A stretch of DNA of 31,354 nt from an uncultured bacterium (lineage in GTDB: Bacteria; Bacillota; Clostridia; TANB77; CAG-508), in contig CAJMRY010000012.1 of NCBI GenBank assembly GCA_905215935.1, positions 1 to 31,354 on the forward strand, written 5' to 3'. This document shows, piece by piece, positions 1-9,029 of the stretch (the stretch's first letter is position 1; every line of letters starts with the position of its first letter). The notes beneath the pieces were generated by a model. It was not told the DNA's origin. It saw only the letters and a program-made list of their open reading frames with translations, and searched no databases. The position numbers and the translations under genes are program-made.

Positions 1-345
1 ACTACCGCTTTTGGTTTCTCTAAAGGTTTATTGTTTACTTTTCAATGTACTTTTTGTATTGTTCTTTCTTGTGAGAACGATACTTATTTTAGCACAACTT
101 ATTATTTAATGTCAACACTTTTTTAAATATTTTTTAAAAAAGTTTTTTGATTGGAAATCATTACATTTTTAAGTTGTTTTTTTGTCGTTTTCTGAACGAC
201 TGTTACTTATATTAACACGGTTATATTATTAAGTCAATACTTTTTTTAAATTTTTTTATTTTAAATTTTTCCAACCGTTTTTTGCAGTTTTTCTGAACGA
301 CTGTTACTTATATTAACACGGTTATATTATTAAGTCAATACATTT
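1..345 (-). promoter_or_regulatory. Three tandem leftward promoters with rRNA-operon-like leader
   Basis: On the minus strand there are three promoters in series. The two distal ones share a 51-base repeat (190-240 and 291-341, period 101) with -35 TTGACT (338-333; 237-232), a 17-base spacer and -10 TAATAT (315-310; 214-209). The proximal one is a diverged copy: TTGACA (115-110), 18-base spacer, TAAAAT (91-86). The downstream leader contains ACATTGAAAAGTAAACAATA (complement of 31-50), which resembles the leader and spacer text of Firmicutes rRNA operons. I infer that an rRNA operon starts just left of the window; no rRNA is visible inside it. A strong tRNA or ribosomal-protein operon is the alternative. 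Confidence 0.7.
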
Positions 346-502
346 TTTATTTTTTTTAAATCTTTTATTTTAGTATAAAATGAAAAACCTCTATAAAGTT
401 TATTTGTTTTATATTTTTTTAATATAGACTTTAATAATATATGTATTTTATGTAATAAGAAAAAAGTATTAATTACATTTTCTATACTCCAACAATTTAT
501 TT

Positions 503-538
503 AAAAAAGTCCCATATATAAATATGAGACTTTTTTTA
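503..538 (-). terminator. Intrinsic terminator after the membrane protein gene
   Basis: On the minus strand the arms AGTCTCATAT and ATATGGGACT pair (one G-U), with a 4-base loop and a run of T after the stem. It sits 10 bases after the stop of the 539-codon gene and closes the lepA-rlmB unit. Confidence 0.8.
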
Positions 539-547
539 CTTTTATTA

Positions 548-2168
548 CTATTTTATTCTTTGTTTTATTGTATTTATAATTTTAGTAGATATAATTTTTA
601 CCACACCTTCTATTTGTTCTTTAGAATGTTTATTTAAAATAACTGTGTTTTTTTCATCTATTGTAGGTATATCTCCTATATCTTCTGTATATGTTTTTTC
701 TACATTTAATTTTACACCTATTTTTGAATTACATATATTAGTATATAAAGATATCTCTTCATTGTTTTCAGAATTCTGTTTTATCTCTATGCATATTCCT
801 ATCTCTAACAGTTTTTTACTTGTCTTTTCATACTGATTATAGATTTTTTCTATTTCATTTATCTCTTCTTGTGTTATATTATTAATATCATTTTCATTTG
901 ACTGTATATTATTTTCCTGTTCTTTAAATTTAGCCCTCATTTCATCTAATATAGTTCTATATATTTCTTTAACATTATATAAGCATATATCTACTTTTAA
1001 ACCATCATTCCTTTTAGTTATTGTTATATTATTTGCACCTAACAAAGATGTTTCTATATCATATATAATAGCTCCAGACTCATTTTTTGTGAACAGTTGA
1101 TTAATATATATTATTTCCTCTCCATTTTCTACTATATAATCTAATCTTAACTTTCTTTCTTGTTTTACATATAAATCACATCTTATTGTTTTTCCATTAT
1201 AATCATATACTTCTATTTTGATATATTCTTCACTATTTTTTTCTTGTTTTTCTAATTCTTCTATATATTTTTGTATTTCTTCATTTATTTTATTTATATT
1301 TGCATATTCACTATCTGGACTAATAGTTTTAATTTTATTTGCAATTAGATTTAATGTAATACTGTCTTCTTTTAAATTTTGCAATATTTTAATAGCAAGA
1401 TTTATGGTTTGTTCTTTACTTAGAACAAGAATATTCTTATTTGTTTCATATTTCTCGTCTTGTATTTCTATTACACACTTCTTTTCTCTATTATAGCTTG
1501 CTTCATCAATTTCTTTGTATAATAAATCTTTATACATTGTTTTAATATGTTCTATATCTTCACTGCTTATTGTAAATAGGTCTTTATACTTTTTATTCTC
1601 ATAATCTATCTTATCTGGAAGATTTCCGTGCATTTGGCATGTTAAGTTTTGATGCTAATTCTTTAATATTGTTATTTTCTATACCAATATATGCTTTCAA
1701 AATCTCTTCAGCTCTTATGGCATATCTTTCGTCATTTCTTACAATATCTAATTGCATTATTTGATTATCATTTTTATTTAATTGTATGTTATGGTATTGT
1801 TTTTTATTTTGCTTATCAACTCTAGATTCTACTAAAGCTTTTAATCCATCTAAATTTTCAAACGACTTTATATTTTCTTGTAAATTCTTAATTATTTGAT
1901 CATTTTCTAATTTTTCTATTTCGTTATCATATTTATAAATAGCCTCAGCATTTGTGTTTGCTATATATGAATTTGTATTTTGTTTTAATTCATATCCATC
2001 TAAAATGCTAAACATTTCATTTTTATCTAAAAGGTATTTATAAAAAAGTTGCCTGTCCGATTTAAATAAATCTGTAAATAAATATACTAATACACCTGCT
2101 AAAATAAGTATAAATAATATTATGATTATAATTATTACTGGCATTTTTTTCTTTTGATTTTTTTCCAC
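548..2168 (-). CDS. Single-pass membrane protein of unknown function, needs one +1 shift at CGG
   Basis: Conventional reading gives two overlapping pieces: 2168-1611, ending shortly after NMPNA, and 1633-548. Codon 180 (GCA) is followed by C(1628) and GGA. Skipping the C joins the pieces into one 539-residue protein with Gly181. The start is GTG at 2168, after the strong site AAGGGGGAATAGAT; this start lies 2 bases past the rlmB stop, so translation is probably coupled. Residues about 9-33 form one hydrophobic helix after a Lys-rich N-terminus, predicting a membrane-anchored protein with most of the chain outside. The rest is rich in Asn, Ile, Glu and Lys with no motif I recognise. The stop is TAG. 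The full-length join is inferred from the same rule that repairs lepA, ffh and tsaB; here there is no known family to confirm the junction. Confidence 0.72.
1625..1628 (-). other. +1 frameshift site, GCA C GGA
   Basis: In-frame CGG at complement of 1628-1626. Skipping C1628 restores the frame and gives Gly181 of the membrane protein. Confidence 0.75.
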
Positions 2169-2170
2169 AT

Positions 2171-2938
2171 CTATTCCCCCTTATTTTTCTTTTGTTTAAC
2201 AGCTTCATATATTACTATTCCCGCAGACACTGCTGCATTTAATGATGTTATTTTTCCTTTCATAGGTATTTTAACTAAAAAGTCGCAATTTTCTTTTACA
2301 AGTCTACTCATTCCGAAGCCTTCACTTCCAATTATAATAGCTATAGGTCCTGTAAAATCTTGTTTATCGTAGTAAGTATTTGTACTAATATCTGTTCCAC
2401 ATATCCAAACGCCACTTTGTTTTAAATATTTTATTGTCTCATTAAGATTATTTACTCTTGCAATTTTCATATATTCTACAGCTCCAGCAGATACCTTTGC
2501 CACTGTACTATTAACAGATGCTGCTCTTCTCTTTGGTATAATTATACCATGAACTCCTGCTGTTTCTGCTGTTCTTATTATTGAACCTAAATTATGAGGG
2601 TCTTCTATTCCATCTAAAATAACTATAAATGGTTGCTCATTTCTTTGTTTTGCTTCTTCTAAGATATCTTCTACATCACAATACTCAAATGGCGGTACTA
2701 TTGCAATTACACCTTGAAAGTTTTCTGTTTTTGCCATCTCTTTTAATTTAGTTTTATTTACTTCTGTAATTAATATTTTTCTTTGTCTTGCCATACTAAT
2801 TATTTTATTTATAGAACCATGCTTTTCTCCATTTGAAATAAATATTTTATTAATATCTCTTCCTGATTCTAATAATTCTATAACTGCATTTCTTCCCTCT
2901 ACTTGATCTTGAATTTCTTTATTATATTCTTCTTTCAT
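2171..2938 (-). CDS. rlmB: 23S rRNA (guanosine-2'-O) methyltransferase, SpoU/TrmH family
   Basis: 255 residues, the usual length for RlmB. The N-terminal part (about 10-85) fits the L30e-like substrate-binding domain. The C-terminal SpoU knot carries motif 1 (DGIEDPHNLGSIIRTAETAG), motif 2 (IIIGSEGFGM) and motif 3 (IPMKGKITSLNAAVSAGI), which build the SAM site. RlmB methylates the 2'-O of a guanosine in the 23S peptidyl-transferase region; TrmH-type tRNA methylation is the alternative within the family. The start follows GGAG 7 bases upstream. It lies 35 bases after lepA and directly before the membrane protein gene, so the three likely form one unit. Two out-of-phase CGGs (GCG GGA, TTC GGA) are read normally in frame. 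Confidence 0.93.
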   Translation of the reverse strand: MKEEYNKEIQDQVEGRNAVIELLESGRDINKIFISNGEKHGSINKIISMARQRKILITEVNKTKLKEMAKTENFQGVIAIVPPFEYCDVEDILEEAKQRNEQPFIVILDGIEDPHNLGSIIRTAETAGVHGIIIPKRRAASVNSTVAKVSAGAVEYMKIARVNNLNETIKYLKQSGVWICGTDISTNTYYDKQDFTGPIAIIIGSEGFGMSRLVKENCDFLVKIPMKGKITSLNAAVSAGIVIYEAVKQKKNKGE

Positions 2939-2973
2939 TTTACATCTCCATTTTTCTTAAAATTTGGCAATTA

Positions 2974-4786
2974 TTATTCATCATTTAATTTTAGCACAGA
3001 AAGAAATGCTTCTTGCGGGATATCTACATTACCTATTTGTCTCATTTTTTTCTTTCCTTTTTTCTGTTTTTCTAGTAATTTCTTCTTTCTTGTTATATCT
3101 CCACCATAACATTTAGCTAAAACATCTTTCCTCATAGCAGATATTGTCTCTCTTGCAATTATTTTTCCTCCAATAACTGCTTGAATAGGAATACTAAATA
3201 GTTGTCTTGGTATTACTTCTTTTAATTTCTCTACCATTTTTTTGCCTCTATCATAACTACTATCTTTGTGTACTATGAATGATAATGCATCTACACTCTC
3301 TCCATTTACCCATATATCTAATTTTACAAGTTCTGATCTTCTATATTCTTTAAAATCGTAATCAAATGATGCATATCCTTTAGTTTTAGATTTTAATTGA
3401 TCAAAAAAGTCATATATAATTTCATTTAATGGTAGTTCATAAATTAAAGTAACTCTTTGTTCATCTAGATACTTCATATCAATATAAATTCCACGTCTGT
3501 TTTGACAAATATCCATTATATTTCCAACAAATTCTTTTGGAGTTAGAATCTCTGCTGTAACAAATGGCTCTTCTATATATGATATTTCGTTTGGAACTGG
3601 TAGGTCTGATGGATTGTATAGTTCTATAACTTGCCCATCTGTTTTATATACTTTATAAATAACTGATGGTGATGTAGTTATTAAACTTAAATCAAATTCT
3701 CTGTCTAATCTTTCTTCTATTATCTCTAAATGTAAAAGTCCCAAAAAGCCACATCTAAAACCAAAACCTAAAGCTGCTGAAGTTTCTTGTTCATATTCTA
3801 AAGCTGCATCATTTAATTTTAATTTTTCTAATGCTACTTTTAAATTTTCGTAATCGCTTCCATCTATAGGATATAATCCACAATATACCATTGGATTTAC
3901 TTTTTTATATCCTGGAAGTGGTTCTTTTGCTGGATTTTCATTTAATGTAATTGTATCACCAACACTAATATCTGATAAATTTTTTATACTTGCTGCAATA
4001 TATCCGAACTTCTCCTGCTTCAAGTTCTTTTGATGGTATATATGTACCTGGTTCAAAGTAGCCTACTTCTGTAACTGTAAATACTTTTTTAGTAGCCATT
4101 AGTAATATCTCGTCACCTGGTTTTACTTTTCCATTTTTTACTCTAACATATGCTATTGCACCTTTATAATTATCGTATAATGAATCAAATATCAGACACT
4201 GAAGACTTTCATTTTCATCTCCTATTGGACTTGGTATATCTGTTACTATTCTTTCCAAAACTTCATCTACATTTAGTCCAGATTTTGCTGAAATACATGG
4301 TGCGTCCATTGCTGGAATTCCAATTATATCTTCTATTTCTTTTTTTACTTCTTCTGGTCTTGCATTTGGCAAATCTATTTTATTAATTACTGGTAGTATT
4401 TCTAGGTTATTATCTATTGCTAGATATACATTTGCAAGTGTTTGTGCTTCAACACCTTGGCTTGAATCTACAACTAATATTGCACCATCACATGCAGCTA
4501 AACTTCTTGAAACTTCATAGTTAAAATCTACATGTCCTGGTGTGTCTATTAAATTGAATTCATATTCTTGTCCATCTTTTGCTTTATATAGCATTCTAAC
4601 AGCTTGAGATTTTATTGTTATTCCTCTTTCACGTTCTATGTCCATATTGTCTAGAACTTGACTTTCCATTTCTCTTTTAGAAAGTACGCCTGTCATTTCA
4701 ATTAGCCTATCTGCAAGTGTGGACTTTCCATGATCTATATGTGCAATTATACTAAAATTCCTTATATATTTTTTTCTGTCTTTCAT
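2974..4786 (-). CDS. lepA: Elongation factor 4 (LepA), needs one +1 shift at CGG
   Basis: The ribosome-associated GTPase EF4 is normally about 600 residues. Here frame 1 runs from ATG 4786 (site GGAGG) with P-loop AHIDHGKST (15-23) and DTPGHVDF, then stops soon after LEAGEV. A second frame continues with YIAASIKNLSDISVGDT and the usual C-terminal domain, ending at 2974. The junction is GAA GTT C GGA TAT. Skipping C4006 gives EAGEVGYIAASIKN, the text expected of LepA, and a 603-residue protein. The missing residue is the family-conserved Gly261, so this is a one-base insertion relative to the family and not a start or annotation problem. Conservation on both sides of the break argues against a decaying pseudogene. 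Confidence 0.93.
4003..4006 (-). other. +1 frameshift site in lepA, GTT C GGA
   Basis: In-frame CGG at complement of 4006-4004. Skipping C4006 yields the conserved GEVGY motif, Gly261. Confidence 0.9.
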
Positions 4787-4814
4787 TAATTTTCCTCCTG
4801 ATTATTTCTACTGT

Positions 4815-4843
4815 ATCATACCATAGAGTGTTTTTTTTAGCAA
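4815..4843 (-). promoter_or_regulatory. Promoter of lepA
   Basis: On the minus strand: -35 TTGCTA (4843-4838), 17-base spacer, -10 TATGAT (4820-4815), about 30 bases before the lepA start. Confidence 0.6.
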
Positions 4844-4864
4844 TAGGATAAATAAGATAAAAAA

Positions 4865-4919
4865 AGTATATTAAAAAAATAAAGTGAATTCCAAATGTTC
4901 ACTTCATTTTTAATATACT
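4865..4919 (-). terminator. Long hairpin, probable terminator of the 175-residue gene
   Basis: Arms AGTATATTAAAAA and TTTTTAATATACT enclose an inner stem AAGTGAA/TTCACTT. On the minus strand a T-rich stretch follows. It separates the upstream minus-strand gene from the lepA promoter. Confidence 0.6.
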
Positions 4920-4994
4920 ATTTTAATTTTATTTATCTTTGAACAGAATTTCTTTTAGATTATTGCGATTTATCTTTCTGTAATTAGTTAAAAC

Positions 4995-5522
4995 TCAATC
5001 CAGTACAATTCCTTTTCTTGATACATTCACAACAATAACCCTCATACCTTCCTCTACCTTTTCATAATCTTTTTTGCTAACAGAAATCATTGAATGAATT
5101 GCTTTTTCAGGCTCATCAACTGCAATAGAAACATAATAGTTAAATTTACGTACTGCATTACTTGTAAAGTCCCTTTTCTTTTGTTTGGCAACTGCCCTAC
5201 CAACAACAACTTGAGGCTTCCTCCTTGCAACAGGCACAGTATTTATCACGAAAACAACTGTAAGCAAGCCCATCAAAGATATAACAAGAAACGTATTTTT
5301 AGTTACAATAACATATATTAGAATTAACGAACAAACAACATCTCCAAACATTAACATTCCGAGAGTCTTCCTTTTTTCTCTCAATGCAATTTTTGCCTGT
5401 TCGTCATTTTCTGGATCATGAAACTTAAGTTCTTTCGTTTGTGTTTGTAGGTATTCAGCATATTCGATAGGAATTTTTGCTACCATACCATTTTCAATTA
5501 AATTCTCCCTAAAATCTTTCAT
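4995..5522 (-). CDS. Two-helix membrane protein of unknown function, foreign-looking codon use
   Basis: 175 residues. The start is the ATG at 5522, because GGAGGAAAATT lies directly before it; a longer frame from TTG at 5537 would place this ribosome site inside the gene. The N-terminal half is soluble and charged, then two adjacent hydrophobic helices lie at about residues 52-90, followed by a basic stretch (VARRKPQVVVGRAVAKQKKR). The C-terminal soluble domain is of alternating beta character (YYVSIAVDEPEKAIHSMISV, RVIVVNVSRKGIVLD). I do not recognise the family. Codon use differs from its neighbours: AGG is the common Arg codon, G-ending codons are frequent, and the stop is TGA. This suggests recent acquisition. 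It has its own terminator and no obvious operon partner. Confidence 0.75.
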   Translation of the reverse strand: MKDFRENLIENGMVAKIPIEYAEYLQTQTKELKFHDPENDEQAKIALREKRKTLGMLMFGDVVCSLILIYVIVTKNTFLVISLMGLLTVVFVINTVPVARRKPQVVVGRAVAKQKKRDFTSNAVRKFNYYVSIAVDEPEKAIHSMISVSKKDYEKVEEGMRVIVVNVSRKGIVLD

Positions 5523-5789
5523 AATTTTCCTCCTCAAATTTAAATTTTTGATTTTTTCCTTAATTATGCATTAAAGTTTAAAATTATTCAATCCTCCTAA
5601 TTGCTTTTTCTACTCGACCTTCTCGTTAATATCAATAAAATCTTTATTTGTTGTAGGTCCATGTACTATTTGTCTTAATAAACTGTAGCAATAAAATAAA
5701 ACAAATACAATATTTTTTACTTATCTTCTTCTAAGCACTTATAAACATCTTTTCTATAAATTTATTAAAACTATCTACAACATCCTTAT

Positions 5790-6881
5790 TTATTGTTTTT
5801 TGATAAATTTTCTAGGTACACGAACTCCAATTGTACTTAAAATTTCATAGTTAATTGTATCACACTTTTTAGCTAATTCCTCAACATTAATATTTTCATT
5901 ATCCCATATGATAACTTCATCATCTAATTTAACATCTTTCAATTCTGTTACATCGCACATAAATCCATCCATACATACTTTTCCTATAATAGGAACCTTT
6001 TTTCCATTTATCAAAACTTCCCATCCATTAGAAAATACTCTTCTAAAACCATCTGCATATCCAATTGGAACAGTAGCTACTTTTGTTTCTCTTTTAGTTA
6101 TATAACTTCTATTATATCCAATACTTGTTCCTTCTTTTACTGTTTTTAAATAAGTTATTTTTGATTTTAATTTAGTAATAGGTTTCAACTTAATTTTACT
6201 TAATGTAGTATCACATGCTGGATATCCATATAAAATTATTCCTGGTCTAACTAAGTTAAAATGTGACTCTGGATAATTTAATATTGCATTAGAAGCTGCA
6301 CTATGAACATATTTTAAATCTCCGATTATTTCTTTTAATTCAGAAACTGCAATATTAAAAGATGTTAATTGTTTTTTTGTATATTCATCATCAGAATCTG
6401 CAGATGATAGATGAGTATACGCTCCATCTATTTTTATATTATCTGGAAAATTATCCATAAACGCTTTTACCTTATATGGATTTATACCTGTTCTTCCCAT
6501 TCCAGTACCAATTTCTAAGTGAATTTTTACATGTTTTTTCGTTTTAGCTAATTCATCTATAAACATTCTTGAACTAGCCCCTACGACTATATTATTTTCT
6601 AATATTTTTTGAATTTCAGCTACATCTGGTTGGTTTAATACAAATATTTCTTTTTCATATCCAATTTTTCTTATTTCAACTGCTTCATCTACAGTAGCTA
6701 CAGCTACTATATCAAATTGATTAAGAATATCTAATCTTTTATTTATATAAGTACCATAACCATTTGCTTTAATCACAGGCATTATTTTAACTTCCCCACC
6801 TATATAATTTTGGATTTGATTTATATTATAATTTAAATTATCTAAATTAACTTCTAAAACTGTAGGTCTTGTTATTTCCAT
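5790..6881 (-). CDS. alr: Alanine racemase (PLP enzyme)
   Basis: Interconverts L- and D-alanine for peptidoglycan; a cytoplasmic fold-type III PLP enzyme. The 363 residues match the family. The PLP lysine is K38 in PVIKANGYG and the catalytic tyrosine is Y256 in GTSIGYNRSY. LEIGTGMGRTG, HLSSADS and NLVRPGIILYG are family stretches, and the C-terminal barrel contains VPIGYADGFRR and GKVCMDGFMCDVT. The usual AxYGHG after the lysine is here GYGTYINKRL, a mild departure, so another amino-acid racemase of the same fold cannot be fully excluded. The start follows AAGGAAG. It stands alone, divergent from tsaE. Confidence 0.9.
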   Translation of the reverse strand: MEITRPTVLEVNLDNLNYNINQIQNYIGGEVKIMPVIKANGYGTYINKRLDILNQFDIVAVATVDEAVEIRKIGYEKEIFVLNQPDVAEIQKILENNIVVGASSRMFIDELAKTKKHVKIHLEIGTGMGRTGINPYKVKAFMDNFPDNIKIDGAYTHLSSADSDDEYTKKQLTSFNIAVSELKEIIGDLKYVHSAASNAILNYPESHFNLVRPGIILYGYPACDTTLSKIKLKPITKLKSKITYLKTVKEGTSIGYNRSYITKRETKVATVPIGYADGFRRVFSNGWEVLINGKKVPIIGKVCMDGFMCDVTELKDVKLDDEVIIWDNENINVEELAKKCDTINYEILSTIGVRVPRKFIKKQ

Positions 6882-6928
6882 TCATTCTACTTCCTTTCTA
6901 TACACTTTATTAATGCTATTTTATAAAA

Positions 6929-6958
6929 TTTATATGTACTATTATTCTTAAAACTCAA
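6929..6958 (-). promoter_or_regulatory. Candidate alr promoter
   Basis: Minus strand TTGAGT (6958-6953), 18-base spacer, TATAAA (6934-6929). The rest of the 348-base gap between alr and tsaE holds only AT-rich sequence, apart from the tsaE promoter. Confidence 0.45.
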
Positions 6959-7164
6959 TTTTTCCCCATCTTTTTTGCTTATTTTTTACCCATATAATCA
7001 CCAATGTTATTTTTTAAATTTTTAAAGAAATATATTAGCATTTTATTTAATACCTATACTACCATAACCTCCCATTTGTCTTCAATACTTTTGCCGAAAC
7101 TTTATTTTAAAAATATTACTATTTTTCACTTCCAAAATTCACCTTATTTTTTTGTCATAAATTG

Positions 7165-7193
7165 TTTACAAATGCCTAAAACTAATATAAAAT
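7165..7193 (+). promoter_or_regulatory. Promoter of the tsaE operon
   Basis: TTTACA (7165-7170), 17-base spacer, TAAAAT (7188-7193), 36 bases before the tsaE start, which has the ribosome site AAGGTGG. Confidence 0.6.
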
Positions 7194-7229
7194 ATCAAAA
7201 GAAATAATACTAAATAAAAAGGTGGAATT

Positions 7230-7694
7230 ATGTATAATTTTATTAGCAAAAAAGAGGATGATACAATTTTGTTTGCAAGTCAATTTGCCTCATATTTAAA
7301 AACGAGAGATGTTATTGTTTTAACTGGTGAACTTGGCTCTGGTAAAACAAAATTCACGCAAGGTATATTAAAACACTTTGGATTAGATGATGAAATATCT
7401 AGTCCTACTTTTACTATTGTTAATGAATATCATAAAGATTCAACAAATATTTATCACTTTGATGTATATAGATTATCTGATGTAGATGAATTTTATGCAA
7501 TTGGTGGAGAAGAATATTTTAATAATGGTATTTGCATAATAGAATGGGGCGAACTTATAAAAGATGCTCTTCCAAAAGATTATCTTCATATAGTTTTCTC
7601 AAAAGATGAAAATAACCCTGAAAACAGGAATCTAAAACTTATTCCACATGGAGAACGTTTTTCTAATTTTGATTTTAGTAAGATTTTAAATTAA
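7230..7694 (+). CDS. tsaE: tRNA t6A37 biosynthesis ATPase TsaE
   Basis: TsaE is the P-loop ATPase that works with TsaB and TsaD in making threonylcarbamoyl-adenosine at tRNA position 37. The protein has 154 residues, normal for the family. The Walker A motif is GELGSGKTKF, then SSPTFTIVNEY, the HFDVYRL stretch and IIEWGE near the C-terminus, all typical. It leads the operon tsaE-tsaB-rimI-lon, with tsaB 22 bases downstream. No in-frame CGG occurs. tsaD is not in the window. Confidence 0.95.
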   Translation: MYNFISKKEDDTILFASQFASYLKTRDVIVLTGELGSGKTKFTQGILKHFGLDDEISSPTFTIVNEYHKDSTNIYHFDVYRLSDVDEFYAIGGEEYFNNGICIIEWGELIKDALPKDYLHIVFSKDENNPENRNLKLIPHGERFSNFDFSKILN

Positions 7695-7716
7695 ATGAAA
7701 TGAGGTTAAATTTAAA

Positions 7717-8414
7717 TTGAAAATACTTGCACTAGATACTTCTTCTAAAATTTGTAGTGTTTGCCTTTTAGAAGATAAGAATTTAATTATGGAAAAACAT
7801 AATAATGATGAAAAAACACATTCACAAAAATTAATGCCATTAGTAGATAATCTTTTTAAAGAATCTGATATAAATTTACAAGACCTAAATTTACTTAGTT
7901 GCTGCATTCGGTCCACGGTTCATTTACAGGGCTTAGAATTGGTATTTCAACTGTAAAAGCTTTTTCTGATGTAACAAATATTCCTATTATTGGTATTAGC
8001 TCTTTAGAAAGTTTAGCTTATAATATAAAAACAGATGGATTAATTGCTTGTATGATTGATGCAAAAAACGATAATGTATATTTTGCTTTATATAATTTAG
8101 AAAACAATACATATACATTAAAAGAAGACTTATCTGCAAGCAATATAAATGATGTTATTGCATTACTAAAAAAATATAAAGATAACTATATAACATTTGT
8201 TGGTGATGGTTCTGTAGTACATAAAAGTGCTATATCTCAAAATTTTGAAAAAGTTAAGTTTGCTACAGAAAGTCAAAACATACAATCAAGTATTAGTATA
8301 GCTTTAGCTGCTTTTGATAAGTTTCAAAAAGGTTTTATACAAAATTCTAATACTCTCTCTCCTTTATACTTAAGAAAGTCTCAGGCAGAACGTGCATTAG
8401 ATGGAGAAAAATAA
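7717..8414 (+). CDS. tsaB: tRNA t6A37 biosynthesis protein TsaB, needs two +1 shifts at CGG seven bases apart
   Basis: TsaB is the inactive ASKHA paralogue that scaffolds TsaD. The start is TTG at 7717 with GAGGT upstream, giving KILALDTSSKICSV, the family N-terminus. At 7906 the text is ATT C GGT CCA C GGT TCA. Skipping C7909 and then C7916 gives IGPGSFTGLRIGIST, the family signature GPGSFTGLRxG. Without both skips the chain terminates or runs in a wrong frame. The second CGG is only in frame after the first shift has happened, so the two sites act in series. The repaired protein is 231 residues, the usual TsaB length, with the normal C-terminus ending SPLYLRKSQAERALDGEK. TsaB is essential in many bacteria, so a dead gene here is unlikely. 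Confidence 0.93.
7909..7912 (+). other. +1 frameshift site 1 in tsaB, ATT C GGT
   Basis: In-frame CGG 7909-7911. Skipping C7909 gives Gly65 of the GPGSFTG signature. Confidence 0.9.
7916..7919 (+). other. +1 frameshift site 2 in tsaB, CCA C GGT
   Basis: CGG 7916-7918 is in frame only after the shift at 7909. Skipping C7916 gives Gly67 of the same signature. Confidence 0.9.
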
Positions 8415-8417
8415 ATA

Positions 8418-8478
8418 TAATCTGCGTGGTATAAAAGTAACCAACTGCTCTCACCCCCACGCTTCAAGATTAGTTTTT
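8418..8478 (+). other. GC-rich hairpin between tsaB and rimI
   Basis: TAATCT GCGTGG (8418-8429) pairs with CCACGC (8457-8462) and AGATTA (8467-8472), interrupted by TTCA on one side, with a 27-base loop, then GTTTTT. The stem is far richer in GC than its surroundings. It could be an attenuator or partial terminator within the operon, or the end of a repeat element (the next 40 bases resemble the palindrome at 18.7 kb). Confidence 0.5.
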
Positions 8479-8513
8479 AAAAATATATATCAAACAATTA
8501 ACTAGGCAGTAAC
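8474..8513 (+). repeat. Diverged copy of the right arm of the 18.7-kb palindrome
   Basis: This stretch aligns with 18698-18736 over about 40 bases: T/A-rich core AAAAATATATAT, then AAACA, then TAGGC(A/G)GTAAC. The matching left arm is absent and replaced by the GC-rich hairpin. Much of the match is AT-rich, so the link rests mainly on the TAGGCRGTAAC end. Confidence 0.45.
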
Positions 8514-8564
8514 ATTACCACTTTAATTAAAATAACAAAAACTTTACATAACGAAAGGTGATTT

Positions 8565-9011
8565 ATGAACTCTATTCAAATTTCTAAAATGACTATACAA
8601 GATTTAGATAATATAAAAGAAAACTTTGAAAAAAACTTTGATAATTTTTGGACTTATGGAATATTAAAATCAGAAATTGACAATATTAATTCTAGATACA
8701 TAGTTTGTAAACAATTTGAAGAAATTGTTGGCTTTGCTGGAATTTTAGTGATTCAAGATACAGCAGATATAATGAATATCGTAACTAAAAAAGATAAACG
8801 AGGCTTAGGAATTGCTTCTAAAATGTTAGAACATTTAATAAATCTTGCAAAATGCGAAAATTGTTCTAATATAACATTAGAAGTTAATGAGAATAATTTG
8901 CCAGCAATTAGTTTATATAAAAAATTTCATTTTGAAAAAGTTGGACTACGAAAAAGATATTACGATAACAAATATGATGCTATTATTATGACTTTATATT
9001 TTAAAAGATAA
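8565..9011 (+). CDS. rimI: GNAT acetyltransferase, RimI type (ribosomal protein S18 N-acetyltransferase)
   Basis: 148 residues. The acetyl-CoA site shows as KRGLGIASKML (the RxxGxG/A loop), followed by the RimI-like C-terminal run ITLEVNENNLPAISLYKKFHFEKVGLR and RKRYY. RimI acetylates the N-terminal alanine of S18; members beside tsaB/tsaE are the usual Firmicutes arrangement. The start ATG 8565 has GAAAGGTGATTT before it. The 150-base gap to tsaB is unusual for this operon and holds a hairpin and a repeat-like stretch. The substrate is inferred from context, not from the sequence. Confidence 0.85.
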   Translation: MNSIQISKMTIQDLDNIKENFEKNFDNFWTYGILKSEIDNINSRYIVCKQFEEIVGFAGILVIQDTADIMNIVTKKDKRGLGIASKMLEHLINLAKCENCSNITLEVNENNLPAISLYKKFHFEKVGLRKRYYDNKYDAIIMTLYFKR

Positions 9012-9029
9012 ATTTTAAGGAGGATACAA

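Noticed and set aside
5538..5789. Possible gene remnant between alr and the 175-residue gene
   Set aside because: A short open stretch encoding about 18 residues has no start codon or ribosome site. I see no gene here.
7004..7207. Frame of 67 codons upstream of tsaE
   Set aside because: Phe/Ile/Tyr-rich AT noise, overlaps the tsaE promoter, no ribosome site.
7899..8414. tsaB second frame starting at 7899 as a separate gene
   Set aside because: Its first residues (LLHSVH) do not match TsaB, and it has no ribosome site. The double shift explains both pieces.
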